Positions 28,322 through 36,214 of a stretch of DNA of 64,000 nucleotides are shown one piece after another. Made by a program: the position numbers and the translations under genes. The notes under the pieces were generated by a model that saw only the letters and a list, made by a program, of their open reading frames with translations, searched no databases and was not told the DNA's origin. The DNA lies in the NCBI RefSeq assembly GCF_000725805.1, contig NZ_JOFT01000013.1:1-64000 (forward strand), read 5' to 3'. The stretch's first letter is position 1. Each line of letters opens with the position of its first letter. Source of the stretch: Streptomyces xanthophaeus. GTDB lineage: Bacteria > Actinomycetota > Actinomycetes > Streptomycetales > Streptomycetaceae.

Positions 28322-28762
28322 CTAACTTCCCGCGGGCGGGGACGTCTTGAAGTCGTCGGGGTTCAGGGCCGGAGCCGGGACGATCTTGAACGAGAGGAGG
28401 GGGAGGCCGATGATGACCTTGCCGGGCTCCATGGGCGTCGGGTCATGCGGCGCACCCGCGCACGCGTCCGCCGTGTAGACGAACACCGACGTATTGGTGT
28501 GGTTGGCCACCGCACGGAAGTAACTGCCCTCCGGGGCTTCGGGGAAGACCTCTTTGACCGTGTAGCAGTGCCCGTCCTGGGGGCTCTTGACGAGCTTGTG
28601 CTGGGCGCCGATGAGCGGGCCCTCCTTGCCCGGCTCACCCAGGGTGGCCTGGACGTCGCCGACGGCGGCCGAGGCCGAGGTGGGCAGGGCCACCGCGAGC
28701 ATCAGAGCCGCTCCTGCCGCGACGAAGGGTCCGGCCCGGCGTGCGATCGGTTGACGGCGCAT
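28322..28762 (-). CDS. Small secreted protein of unknown function
   Basis: A 146-residue protein; the ATG at 28762 (MRRQPIARRAGPF) follows GGAGG by four bases and earlier Met codons have no better site. The signal peptide runs to about residue 33 (GAALMLAVALPTSASA before AVGD). The mature domain has one Cys in DGHCYTVKEVF and another in TADACAGAPHD, which could pair, and ends Pro-rich. No family recognised. It converges on the amidase gene with a strong shared terminator. Confidence 0.8.
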   Translation of the reverse strand: MRRQPIARRAGPFVAAGAALMLAVALPTSASAAVGDVQATLGEPGKEGPLIGAQHKLVKSPQDGHCYTVKEVFPEAPEGSYFRAVANHTNTSVFVYTADACAGAPHDPTPMEPGKVIIGLPLLSFKIVPAPALNPDDFKTSPPAGS

Positions 28763-29029
28763 GGATCCTCCAGGGTGCAGCATCATCCGGGATGCGATCA
28801 GGGACGCCTCCTCAGCCAGTATCCCCTCGGGGCATCAAGGGCGCAGAACGGCCAGGAGCCGCCTCACCGCCGCTCACAACTCACCGCGGACCACTATCGG
28901 CCTGAAGCAGGGACGGCGGAACGGTCAGGACGGGGCAGGCGGCGTGGGTGAGGCGGTAGCAGGCCACCGAGGGCCCCGGGGCAGGTCGCCGGGGTAGGCG
29001 TCCCCCGGCGGCTCCGCGTCACGAGGTGC

Positions 29030-29778
29030 TGCGCACCTGCCCCCGCCGCCGAGACGAGGGCCAGCCACACCACGCCGTGGCGGTGTACCTGGCGGTCGGC
29101 CTTGAGGGCGAAGAAGTGCGGCAGGTGGTTGTCGCGGGCCAGCAGGCTCATCAGGACCGTGAGCCCTCCGAAGGACGTGTTGGCGGCGAGCGCCAGCAGC
29201 ACCATCGTGGCGAACTGGACGACATAGAACGCGCGTTGTGGCCGAACGAGGCGTCGGCGAGCTGGGCGAGGACGGTGACGCCCTCCACCGGCTGGAGGTG
29301 GAAGCGGCCGATCAGCGCCGACAGCCCGATCAGCATCACGCCGAGCAGCGCGCCGAGCGCGACCTCGGTGCGCTGGGCGCGGCGGGCGGCCGGCGCCCGG
29401 AAGGACGGCACGGCGTTGGCGACGGCCTCGACGCCGGTCAGCGCCGAGCAGTCGGCCGCGAAGGCCTTCAGCAGGAGCAGGGCGACGACCGCGGTGGCGC
29501 CCTCCCCGAGCGCGGAGGCGTGCCCGGCGGCGGAGGCGGTACTGGCCGGGCCGTCGCGGAACAGACCGACGGCGGTCATCGCCAGGATGGACCCGACGAA
29601 GAGCGCGGTCGGGGCCAGGAACGCCTTCGCCGAGTCCACGACCCCGCGCAGGTTCACGGCCGTGACCAGGACCTGGACCGCGCGGCCGAGGTCAGCGCGG
29701 CGACGCCGGCGGTGACGGACACGGCGAAGTTGAGGACGTAGTCGAGGATGAGCGAGGCCGCGGCGTGCGGCAGCGGGA
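29030..29778 (-). pseudogene. Degenerate KimA-like APC potassium permease
   Basis: Three successive minus-strand frames read SLILDYVLNFAVSVTAG, then NLRGVVDSAKAFLAPTA through CSALTGVEAVANAVPS and GRFHLQPVEGVTVLAQ, then MVLLALAANTSFGGLTV and RQVHRHGVVWLALVSAA. Each matches, nearly residue for residue, the intact KimA-like gene at 59411-61297. The first roughly 110 residues and everything after transmembrane segment 8-9 are gone, about 20 residues after ALTSA are deleted, and at least two frameshifts occur (near 29695 and 29235). It is a non-functional paralogue lacking its own promoter and start. Confidence 0.9.
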
Positions 29779-29785
29779 AGACCGG

Positions 29786-30010
29786 GCCCGACGCCCTGCT
29801 GGAACAGGTACGCGGGACCTTCGCCAGGGAGGCCGTGGCGCTGCTGGAGCGCGGCACGGAGGTCGACCCGCGGACCTGCACGGGCAGCACCGGGCGCCGG
29901 GGTGGGCCTCGGCCCGGCCGTGGCGAAGGGCTTCCCGGAGGCCATGGACGGCACCCTGACCGCCGAGGGCACCCCTGGCGGCGGCCTGACAAGGTCCTCG
30001 CCCTGCCCCT
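29786..30010 (+). pseudogene. KdpD-like sensor kinase remnant
   Basis: Plus-strand frames give DALLEQVRGTFAREAVALLER, resembling the GAF-like region of KdpD-type kinases, and then, one frame over, VGLGPAVAKGFPEAMDGTL and TAEGTPGGGL, the C-terminal G2-box end of the ATPase domain (family: GLGLAVA..EAMGG..). The phosphoacceptor and most of the ATPase domain between them are missing. The fragment begins eight bases after the permease remnant, back to back with it. Confidence 0.8.
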
Positions 30011-30195
30011 GGAGGACGGGCCACCCCAGCCACTCCCCGACCTACCGGCCGGAGCCACGCAGCAGCCAGTGGCGCGGCACTGCCGGGCAGCGCGAAGTGC
30101 TCCTGACGGCTACGTGCTGCCCGGCACCACGGCGTCGGCCAGGGGCGGCAGCCCCAGGACCTGGTCCGGCTGCCGCGGACCCAGGTCCACGGCAG

Positions 30196-30399
30196 TCAGA
30201 GGGCCCTCACCTTGTCGGCCTGCGGACCACGCTGCCCGCTGGTGATCTCGAATTCCACCCGCTGGTTCTCCTCCAGGTTCCTGAACCCGGATCCCTGGAT
30301 CGCGCTGAAGTGAACGAAGACGTCCGCACCGCCCTCATCCGGAGAGATGAAACCGAAGCCCTTCTCCCCGTTGAACCACTTCACAGTCCCCTGAGCCAT
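30196..30399 (-). CDS. Cold-shock protein (CspA family)
   Basis: A 67-residue protein, the family's standard length, with AGGGG six bases before the ATG. It begins [18 protein letters not shown] and carries both RNA-binding motifs, KGFGFIS (RNP1) and DVFVHFSAI (RNP2). It binds single-stranded RNA/DNA as an RNA chaperone in the cytoplasm. About 260 bases separate it from the divergent neighbour, enough for the long 5' leader usual in cold-shock mRNAs, though I cannot identify a cold-shock box. Confidence 0.96.
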   Translation of the reverse strand: MAQGTVKWFNGEKGFGFISPDEGGADVFVHFSAIQGSGFRNLEENQRVEFEITSGQRGPQADKVRAL

Positions 30400-30662
30400 A
30401 CACAACCCCTCGAAAGACATGGCCAGGAACATGATCCGCACCCGGCTGCACGCCGATACTCCCCAACCACGCCAGGACAAAACCCGGACCGGGGCATCTC
30501 GCACGCTGACCGCGGCCACCCCGCGCGCAGGATCGGGAGCGGTTCTAGGGTGGGATGAAGGGGACGCTGGTGGTCTGCGGGCCTCCACTCCTTTCATGTC
30601 ACTCCCGCATGCTCGGGGCGGGCGCGACGACGACACCCCAGATACCCCGGAGGGCACGCGTC

Positions 30663-30989
30663 ATGTCCACTGCATCTGAAACCCCTGTCCTGGATACCCT
30701 CGCCGCCATGACGGTCGACTCGCTCGAGCGGTGCGGGCTGGCCCCGGACATGCTCCTGATGACCCGTATCGCGGCCCTCGCGGCATCGGACGCCCCGCCG
30801 ATCTCCTACGCCGCCCACATCGACCCCGCCCTCCAAGCCGGTCTGACCGCCGAGCAGTTGCAGGACGTACTGGTTGCCATCGCCCCCATCGTGGGCACCG
30901 CCCGGGTCATGACGGCAGCCGGCAACATCACCGCGGCACTCGGCATCGCCATCGCCGTCGCCGAGGCCGAGATCGAAGCCCAAGGCTGA
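30663..30989 (+). CDS. Carboxymuconolactone decarboxylase family protein
   Basis: A 108-residue, all-helical protein; GGAGG lies nine bases before the ATG. The core LLMTRIAALAASDAPPISYAAH, then LTAEQLQDVLVAIAPIVGTARV, fits the AhpD/CMD fold, but the catalytic Cys-x-x-Cys pair of peroxidase-type AhpD is absent. A decarboxylase or peroxidase activity is therefore not supported and it may be a non-redox member. It is followed 72 bases later by a broken GH15 gene. Confidence 0.82.
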   Translation: MSTASETPVLDTLAAMTVDSLERCGLAPDMLLMTRIAALAASDAPPISYAAHIDPALQAGLTAEQLQDVLVAIAPIVGTARVMTAAGNITAALGIAIAVAEAEIEAQG

Positions 30990-31061
30990 CACGGTCGCAG
31001 GGGCGGGAGCGGGAGCGGGACACGCTGAACGTGCCGCAATCCCCAGGGCAAGGGAGCCTTC

Positions 31062-31590
31062 ATGAACGCCTACCCGCCCATCGCCGATCACGGCATGGTC
31101 GGCGACCTCCAGACGGCCGCACGGGTGTCGTCTGCAGGGACGATCGACTGGTGGTGTACGCCTCGTTTCGACTCCCCCAGCGTGTTCGCGTCGCTCCTCG
31201 ACAGCGAGCGCGGCGGCTATTGCCGGCTTTCCGCGGACCTCCCTGCGGAGCGCGGAACAGCGGTCCGTCAGCTCTACCTGTCGGACACGGCCGTCCTGGT
31301 CACCCGTTTCATGGCACCCGGCGGCGTCGGTGAGGTCGCCGATTTCATGGCCCCGCTGAACACCACGACACCGACGGACCGGCATCGTCTGGTACGGGTG
31401 GTGCGGGTGGTGCGGGGAACCCTGGACTTCAACCTCGACTGCCGCCCACGGTTCGACTACGGGCGCGCACCGCACACCCTTGAGCGGACGGACGAGTCCT
31501 CGGTGGTCTTCCACGGTCCGGGCACGAAGCTGTACCTGCAGACCATCGGACCCTTCGTGCTCCGGCCTGACGGCGAGGACGTCACCAGAG
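31062..31590 (+). pseudogene. Glycoside hydrolase 15 (glucoamylase/trehalase-like) N-terminal fragment
   Basis: The first 172 residues match GH15 proteins: YPPIADHGMVGDLQTAARV, GTIDWWCTPRFDSPSVF and FMAPGGVGEVADFM. The ribosome site AAGGGAG is intact. After PDGEDVT the sequence switches abruptly to part of another gene, so the catalytic (alpha/alpha)6 barrel is missing; a family member is about 600 residues. The open frame continues to 31727 in an unrelated reading of the transporter sequence. A deletion fused two genes, and the product should be inactive. Confidence 0.88.
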
Positions 31591-31591
31591 C

Positions 31592-31780
31592 TTCCCCGAC
31601 GAGCAGCAAGGCGAGATCTCCGGCCTGTCGCGCAGCATCTCCAACCTCGGCCCCTCGCTCGGTACCGCGGTCGCGGGCACCATCCTCGTCGCCGGCCTCA
31701 CCACCCATGCCTACGGCGCCGCGATGATCACGCTGGCCGCCCTCGGGCTCGTCGGCCTCGCCGGTCTTCCTGCCGCATGA
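31592..31780 (+). pseudogene. C-terminal end of an MFS (DHA2/EmrB-type) transporter
   Basis: A 62-residue reading, FPDEQQGEISGLSRSISNLG, then SLGTAVAGTILVAGLTTHAY and AALGLVGLAGLPAA, is the last loop and helix of drug-efflux type MFS proteins (EQQGEISGLSRS is characteristic). There is no start; it is joined directly to the GH15 fragment in another frame. Confidence 0.85.
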
Positions 31781-31810
31781 ACCCACGTAGCTCAAGGGAT
31801 AGGAGACATC

Positions 31811-32107
31811 GTGAAGGACCTCAAGTTTGAGCAGAAGGGCTCCCTGTCGCGCCTCGAAGCCGCTGATCAGCTCTCCGCGCTGGCGGAGGCGCTGAGGCAG
31901 GGCGGCAACGTCGAACTGGAATTCGGCTCCGGGACGCTGAGCCTGCAGGTCCCCGACGAAGTCAGTACCGAGATCGAGGTCGAGGTCGGCGACGGGCAGG
32001 TCGAGCTGGAGGTCGAACTCAAGTGGCCCACCGTGCAGCCCGAGGCCGCGCCGTCACGGGCGAAGCGGCCGGCACGGAGCAGGGGCAAGGCAGCCCGGAC
32101 GTCGTGA
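31811..32107 (+). CDS. Amphi-Trp domain protein
   Basis: A 98-residue protein with GTG start five bases after AGGAG. It reads KDLKFEQKGSLSRLEAADQL, then LRQGGNVELEFGSGTLSLQVP and VELEVELKWP, the amphi-Trp domain, followed by a basic tail (SRAKRPARSRGKAARTS) that may bind nucleic acid. The domain occurs in short stress-linked proteins of archaea and actinobacteria; no activity is known to me. It sits between a decayed stretch and the CPBP protease. Confidence 0.88.
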   Translation: MKDLKFEQKGSLSRLEAADQLSALAEALRQGGNVELEFGSGTLSLQVPDEVSTEIEVEVGDGQVELEVELKWPTVQPEAAPSRAKRPARSRGKAARTS

Positions 32108-32199
32108 CGTGCGCGTTTGCCGATGGCCGAGCGTGCCGAGCGTGCCGAGCCTGCAAGATGAACCCGACTGACCTGTCGTCATGACCGAGGTGGGTTCGC

Positions 32200-32946
32200 A
32201 TGGCCCGCAGCACCGCCGATGACACCGGGCGGCGACACCCTCGGCTCCCGCGACGCATCGGTACGTGGCCGGCCGTGGGAGTCACGGTGGCCGTCCTCGC
32301 CGCCGCCAACCTGGCCCTGAACCGCTGGACGGGCCCGTGGGGCCTGGTGACGGCCGTCGTGGTCAGCGGCCTGCTCCTCGGTGTGCTCCGCTGGGCCGGC
32401 GGAACCCTCGCGGACGCGGGTCTGGCCCGGGGCACGCTGGCCCGCGGCGCCCGTTGGGCGCTGGTCCTGATCGGCCTGGTCGGCTTCGTCTACCTGGCCG
32501 GGGCCCTGCTGCCGGCCACCAGGGGGCTGTTCGAGGACCGGCGGTACGAGGCGATGGACGGGGGCGAGGTGATGCTCCGCGTGTTCGTGCTGGTGCCCGT
32601 CGGCACGGTACTGGTGGAGGAGATCGCCTTCCGCGGCGTGCTCTACGGTCTCGTGCACCGCGCCCGCGGGGCGGTCCCGGCGACCGTCGTGTCGAGTCTG
32701 CTGTTCGGGCTGTGGCACGTGCTGCCGTCGCTGCACCTGGCGGCGGCGAAACCGGCCGTGAACTCGGTCGTCGGCGACTCCGGGCTCGGAGCCGTGCTGG
32801 CGGTGCTGGGGGCCGTGCTGTTCACCGCGGCGGCCGGCGTCCTGTTCTGCGAACTGCGCCGCCGCAGCGGCAGCCTGCTGGCTCCCATGGGCCTGCACTG
32901 GGCGGTCAACGCCTTCGGCTACCTCGTCGGGTACCTGCTGCGCTGA
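32200..32946 (+). CDS. CPBP family intramembrane metalloprotease
   Basis: A 248-residue membrane protein with about seven or eight helices. The CAAX-protease/ABI motifs are complete: EE at 140-141 followed by IAFRGVLYGLV, FGLWH at 169-173, and HWAVN at 233-237. These residues form the glutamate and histidine active site of intramembrane CPBP proteases. GAGGTGGG precedes the ATG. Substrate is unknown; bacterial members often process or confer immunity to peptides, but no peptide gene is adjacent. Confidence 0.92.
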   Translation: MARSTADDTGRRHPRLPRRIGTWPAVGVTVAVLAAANLALNRWTGPWGLVTAVVVSGLLLGVLRWAGGTLADAGLARGTLARGARWALVLIGLVGFVYLAGALLPATRGLFEDRRYEAMDGGEVMLRVFVLVPVGTVLVEEIAFRGVLYGLVHRARGAVPATVVSSLLFGLWHVLPSLHLAAAKPAVNSVVGDSGLGAVLAVLGAVLFTAAAGVLFCELRRRSGSLLAPMGLHWAVNAFGYLVGYLLR

Positions 32947-32973
32947 CCGGCGGCGGGGCGGGGTGGGGTGGGA

Positions 32974-34668
32974 TCAGTTCTGCGGCGAGACGATGTCCTT
33001 CAGCCCGTCCAGGTCCTGCGCGGTGAATCCGCCGGGCCGCATGATGTCGTTCCAGGCGTCGACGTACGCGGCCTTGTACGTGTGGCCGTGGCCGTCCGGT
33101 ACGCCGGTCGAGAACGGCAGGTCGGCGGTGACCTGCCAGAAGGTCACGAACGGGATCCAGACCATGGATTCGAGCACGTCCGGGCCGGGCCGCTCCCCGA
33201 TCCAGTCGGGCTCGGTGAGAGCCAGGCTCGGGCTCCACCAGACGATCGGGTCGGAGGGGTGCATGAGGTAGAGCACCCGCGGACCGTCCCACGGCCGGTC
33301 CTTTGGAGGGGTCCCGGTGGCCGGGTCGTCGGTGAAGCGGACGGTCCGCCCCTCCCGGTAGACGGGTTCGATCTCGGGACTGCCCGCGTCCCGGTGGTCG
33401 CTGAACTCACGGAACAGCGTGTTGAAGTTGGGCGGGCCGACGAACACGGTGCCGGCGGTGCGGTTGCGCAGGTCGGCCTCCCCGCTGAAGGCCGTCTCAC
33501 CTCCGAACGACCCCAGGCTCTCACCGGCCACGAACAGGCGCGGGCGCTGGTCCGGGGGCAGCTTGGACCATGTGTCGTAGACCGCGTCGAAGAGATCGCG
33601 GCCTGCCTCGCGCGCCTTGGACTGGTCCACCAGGTACGACATCCACGACGGCAGGTAGGAGTACTGGATCGCCACGGTGGCCGCATCGCCGTTGCCCAGG
33701 TACTCGAACGAGTCCACAGCGGCGGGATCGACCCAGCCGCTGCCCGTGGTGGTCATCACGAGCAGGTTCTCGCGGGTGAAGCCGCCCGCCCGTTCGAGGT
33801 CCGCGACGGCCCGGGCCGCCCGGGTCTCCGTGTCGTCTGAGGTCTCCAGCCCGGCGTAGGCGCGGATGGGTTCCTGCGCCGTGCGGTGGGTGAACGCGCC
33901 GATCTCCTGGGCCGAGGGTCCTCCGTCGGCGAACGCCCGGCCCTGGCGGCCCAGGGAGTCCCACGGCACGAGTGAGCCGGGCCCGCCCGAGCGCAGCGCC
34001 GACGTGGGCTGGTGCACGCCTTCCGGGGTCTCCGTGTCACGCAGCGAGAAGGCCTCGTTGGCCGCGTTCACGAAGCTGCTCAGCAGCAGCCCGGAGAACG
34101 CGGCCCACGCCAGGCCCGCCACCAGGAGCCAGCCGACCACCCGCGCCGCACGCCTGCCGATCCACCGATCGAGCAGGTCGGCGGTCCGGCGGTACAGCGC
34201 CCGGAGCCCCCGGCCGGCCAGGAGGAGCAGCAGGAAGACGAGGGCGGCGACGACGGGGCAGGCGACGGTGGCGAGGGCGTTGTAGTCGGTGACGCCCATG
34301 AGCCGGCGGATCTCGTGCTGCCAGTACTGGCCGAGCCCGAACGAGACGGCGAAGAGCACGACCGCACCGACGATCAGGACGAGCCAGGTCCGGCGCGAGG
34401 GGCTGCGCGCGTCCCGGTCGGCGAAGGCGCGCCACACGTAGGCGGCGACCACGCCCAGCCCGTAGCCGATGGCCGCGCTGATGCCGCAGACCAGTCCCTG
34501 CAGGACGCCTCCGCGGGGAAGGAGCGACGGGGTGAAGGACAGGCACGCCAGGACGAGTGCGCCCCAGCACCCGGGCACCGTGAGGCGAAGCCGTCGGCGG
34601 TGCCCGGGCGGCGCCGGCTCCTCCGACGGAGGGACCGGCGGCGGGACCGGCGCGGGATCATGCGTCAT
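32974..34668 (-). CDS. Membrane alpha/beta hydrolase family protein (Abhydrolase_9 type)
   Basis: A 564-residue protein; ATG at 34668 (MTHDPAPVPPP) with GGAGG five bases upstream. Four to five membrane helices occupy residues 30-205, followed by a large extracytoplasmic domain with LLVMTTTGSGWVDP, QYSYLPSWMSY, a nucleophile elbow FVAGESLGSFGGE (Ser of GESLG), and LMHPSDPIVWWSP and DGHGHTYK providing the acid and histidine candidates. It belongs to a family of uncharacterised alpha/beta hydrolases common in actinobacteria and may act on cell-envelope esters. Divergent from the lipid-kinase-like gene. Confidence 0.88.
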   Translation of the reverse strand: MTHDPAPVPPPVPPSEEPAPPGHRRRLRLTVPGCWGALVLACLSFTPSLLPRGGVLQGLVCGISAAIGYGLGVVAAYVWRAFADRDARSPSRRTWLVLIVGAVVLFAVSFGLGQYWQHEIRRLMGVTDYNALATVACPVVAALVFLLLLLAGRGLRALYRRTADLLDRWIGRRAARVVGWLLVAGLAWAAFSGLLLSSFVNAANEAFSLRDTETPEGVHQPTSALRSGGPGSLVPWDSLGRQGRAFADGGPSAQEIGAFTHRTAQEPIRAYAGLETSDDTETRAARAVADLERAGGFTRENLLVMTTTGSGWVDPAAVDSFEYLGNGDAATVAIQYSYLPSWMSYLVDQSKAREAGRDLFDAVYDTWSKLPPDQRPRLFVAGESLGSFGGETAFSGEADLRNRTAGTVFVGPPNFNTLFREFSDHRDAGSPEIEPVYREGRTVRFTDDPATGTPPKDRPWDGPRVLYLMHPSDPIVWWSPSLALTEPDWIGERPGPDVLESMVWIPFVTFWQVTADLPFSTGVPDGHGHTYKAAYVDAWNDIMRPGGFTAQDLDGLKDIVSPQN

Positions 34669-34822
34669 GGTGTCCTCCGCGACCATGGTCCCAAGGCCCG
34701 GTTGGTCGTGCCATCCGGCGCGGGTGGCCGCGGTTGGCGGGCCGCGCGCGGGCGGCGCTCGTAGCCTGGAGTGGGTGCCCGACTCCTGTCCGGCAGCCGT
34801 CGGAGCGGCGGGAGGTTGTCGT

Positions 34823-36163
34823 ATGAGCAGGCGTTGGACCGCGCGTCTGGCCCTGGCGGCGGGACTGGCGGCGCTCGTGGTGCTGGTGGTGTTCGGAGGC
34901 TTCGCGAGCCTCCTGCTGATGGCGGTGGGGTGGGCCGGACTGTTCCTCACGGCGGCAGGCGTGTGGTGGATGCTCACCCACACCGGCTGGATCAGGGGCC
35001 TCGCCGGGCTTCTGGTGGTCGTCGCACCGCTCGCCGTCCTGCTCCTGTACGCGGCCGCCGGCCTGCTGTGGGTCGTGCTGGTCTCGGTCGGGCTGTGGGC
35101 GCTGGCCGTCGCCGCGGGCAGCGCCGCTCTTGCGGAGGACACCGCGTCGGGCATGCCGGAACACCCCGCCGTCCGGGCCGAGCGGCCCTTCGTGATCATG
35201 AATCCGCGCTCGGGCGGCGGAAAGGTAGGGAAGTTCCGTCTGGCGGAGCGGGCCAGGGCCCTGGGTGCCGAGGTCGTCGTGCTGGATCCGGCCCAACGGC
35301 AGGACGTGGCCGAGCTGGCACGTCAGGCCGTCGAGGACGGGGCCGACCTGCTGGGTGTTGCGGGCGGCGACGGTACACAGGCCCTGGTCGCCGCCGTGGC
35401 CGTGGAGCACGACATTCCGTTCATGGTGATCAGCGCCGGCACGCGCAACCACTTCGCCATGGACCTGGGCCTAGACCGGCAGGATCCCTCCCGCTGTCTG
35501 GAGGCGCTGACCGACGGCGTCGAACTCCGCGTCGATCTGGGCTTCATCCATGAGGGGGAACCGGCGGACGGGAACCCGGGGCGCGTCTTCGTCAACAGCG
35601 CCTCGTTCGGCGTGTACGCCGAAGTCGTGCAGAGTCCGGCCTACCGTGACGACAAGGCACGCACCATCTTGGAGATGCTGCCGGCTCTGCTGGCCCAGCA
35701 CAGCGGCTCGCGGCTGAGGGTCCGTGCGGATGCGCTGGTCCTGGAGGGCCCCCAGGCCGTGCTGGTGAGCAACAACCCGTACCAGAAGGGTGACTCTGCG
35801 GGGCTCGGGCGCCGGCAGCGACTGGATTCCGGTGAACTCGGGGTGCTCGGCGTCGAAGTCTCCAGCGCCGCCGAAGCGGCGGGACTGCTGCTGCACGGCA
35901 GGCAGGGCCGCGGGCTGACCGCCGTCACCGCCCGCGAGGTCGTCGTCGAGGCCGACGCTGCCACCATCCCGGTCGGTGTCGACGGGGAGGCTCTGGTGCT
36001 CTCCACTCCCGTGCACTGCCGCATCGCCTCCGGCGCCCTGCGCGTGCGCGTGCCACGGCACCGTCCCGGCGTGCCGCGGGTCGCGCCCCCGTTGGACTGG
36101 CGCCGGGTACGGCGGCTGGCCCTGACCATGGGACGGACCGCAGCAGGACACGACGCCGCCTGA
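34823..36163 (+). CDS. Diacylglycerol kinase family protein with N-terminal membrane domain
   Basis: A 446-residue protein; the ATG follows GGGAGG by seven bases. Residues 8-105 contain three or four membrane helices. The catalytic part starts FVIMNPRSGGGKVGKF, has LLGVAGGDGTQALVA (GGDGT nucleotide-binding loop), FMVISAGTRNHFAMDLG, and RVFVNSASFGVYAEVV, the features of DAGK_cat lipid kinases (DgkB/YegS). It probably phosphorylates a lipid such as diacylglycerol or sphingoid analogues. The membrane extension is a variation seen in actinobacteria. A short GGAGCC/GGCTCC hairpin follows the gene. Confidence 0.92.
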   Translation: MSRRWTARLALAAGLAALVVLVVFGGFASLLLMAVGWAGLFLTAAGVWWMLTHTGWIRGLAGLLVVVAPLAVLLLYAAAGLLWVVLVSVGLWALAVAAGSAALAEDTASGMPEHPAVRAERPFVIMNPRSGGGKVGKFRLAERARALGAEVVVLDPAQRQDVAELARQAVEDGADLLGVAGGDGTQALVAAVAVEHDIPFMVISAGTRNHFAMDLGLDRQDPSRCLEALTDGVELRVDLGFIHEGEPADGNPGRVFVNSASFGVYAEVVQSPAYRDDKARTILEMLPALLAQHSGSRLRVRADALVLEGPQAVLVSNNPYQKGDSAGLGRRQRLDSGELGVLGVEVSSAAEAAGLLLHGRQGRGLTAVTAREVVVEADAATIPVGVDGEALVLSTPVHCRIASGALRVRVPRHRPGVPRVAPPLDWRRVRRLALTMGRTAAGHDAA

Positions 36164-36175
36164 GCGCCGGCCGTC

Positions 36176-36194
36176 GGAGCCTTCCGGTGGCTCC
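36176..36194. terminator. Short hairpin between DAGK-like and P-type ATPase genes
   Basis: GGAGCC and GGCTCC pair around a seven-base loop between converging stops. No T tract. Possible terminator. Confidence 0.45.
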
Positions 36195-36214
36195 CGCTCG
36201 GCGGGGTCGATGCC

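Noticed and set aside
29748..30245. Intact plus-strand gene at 29.7-30.2 kb
   Set aside because: The only protein-like parts are two kinase fragments in different frames; the rest has no family or start signal.
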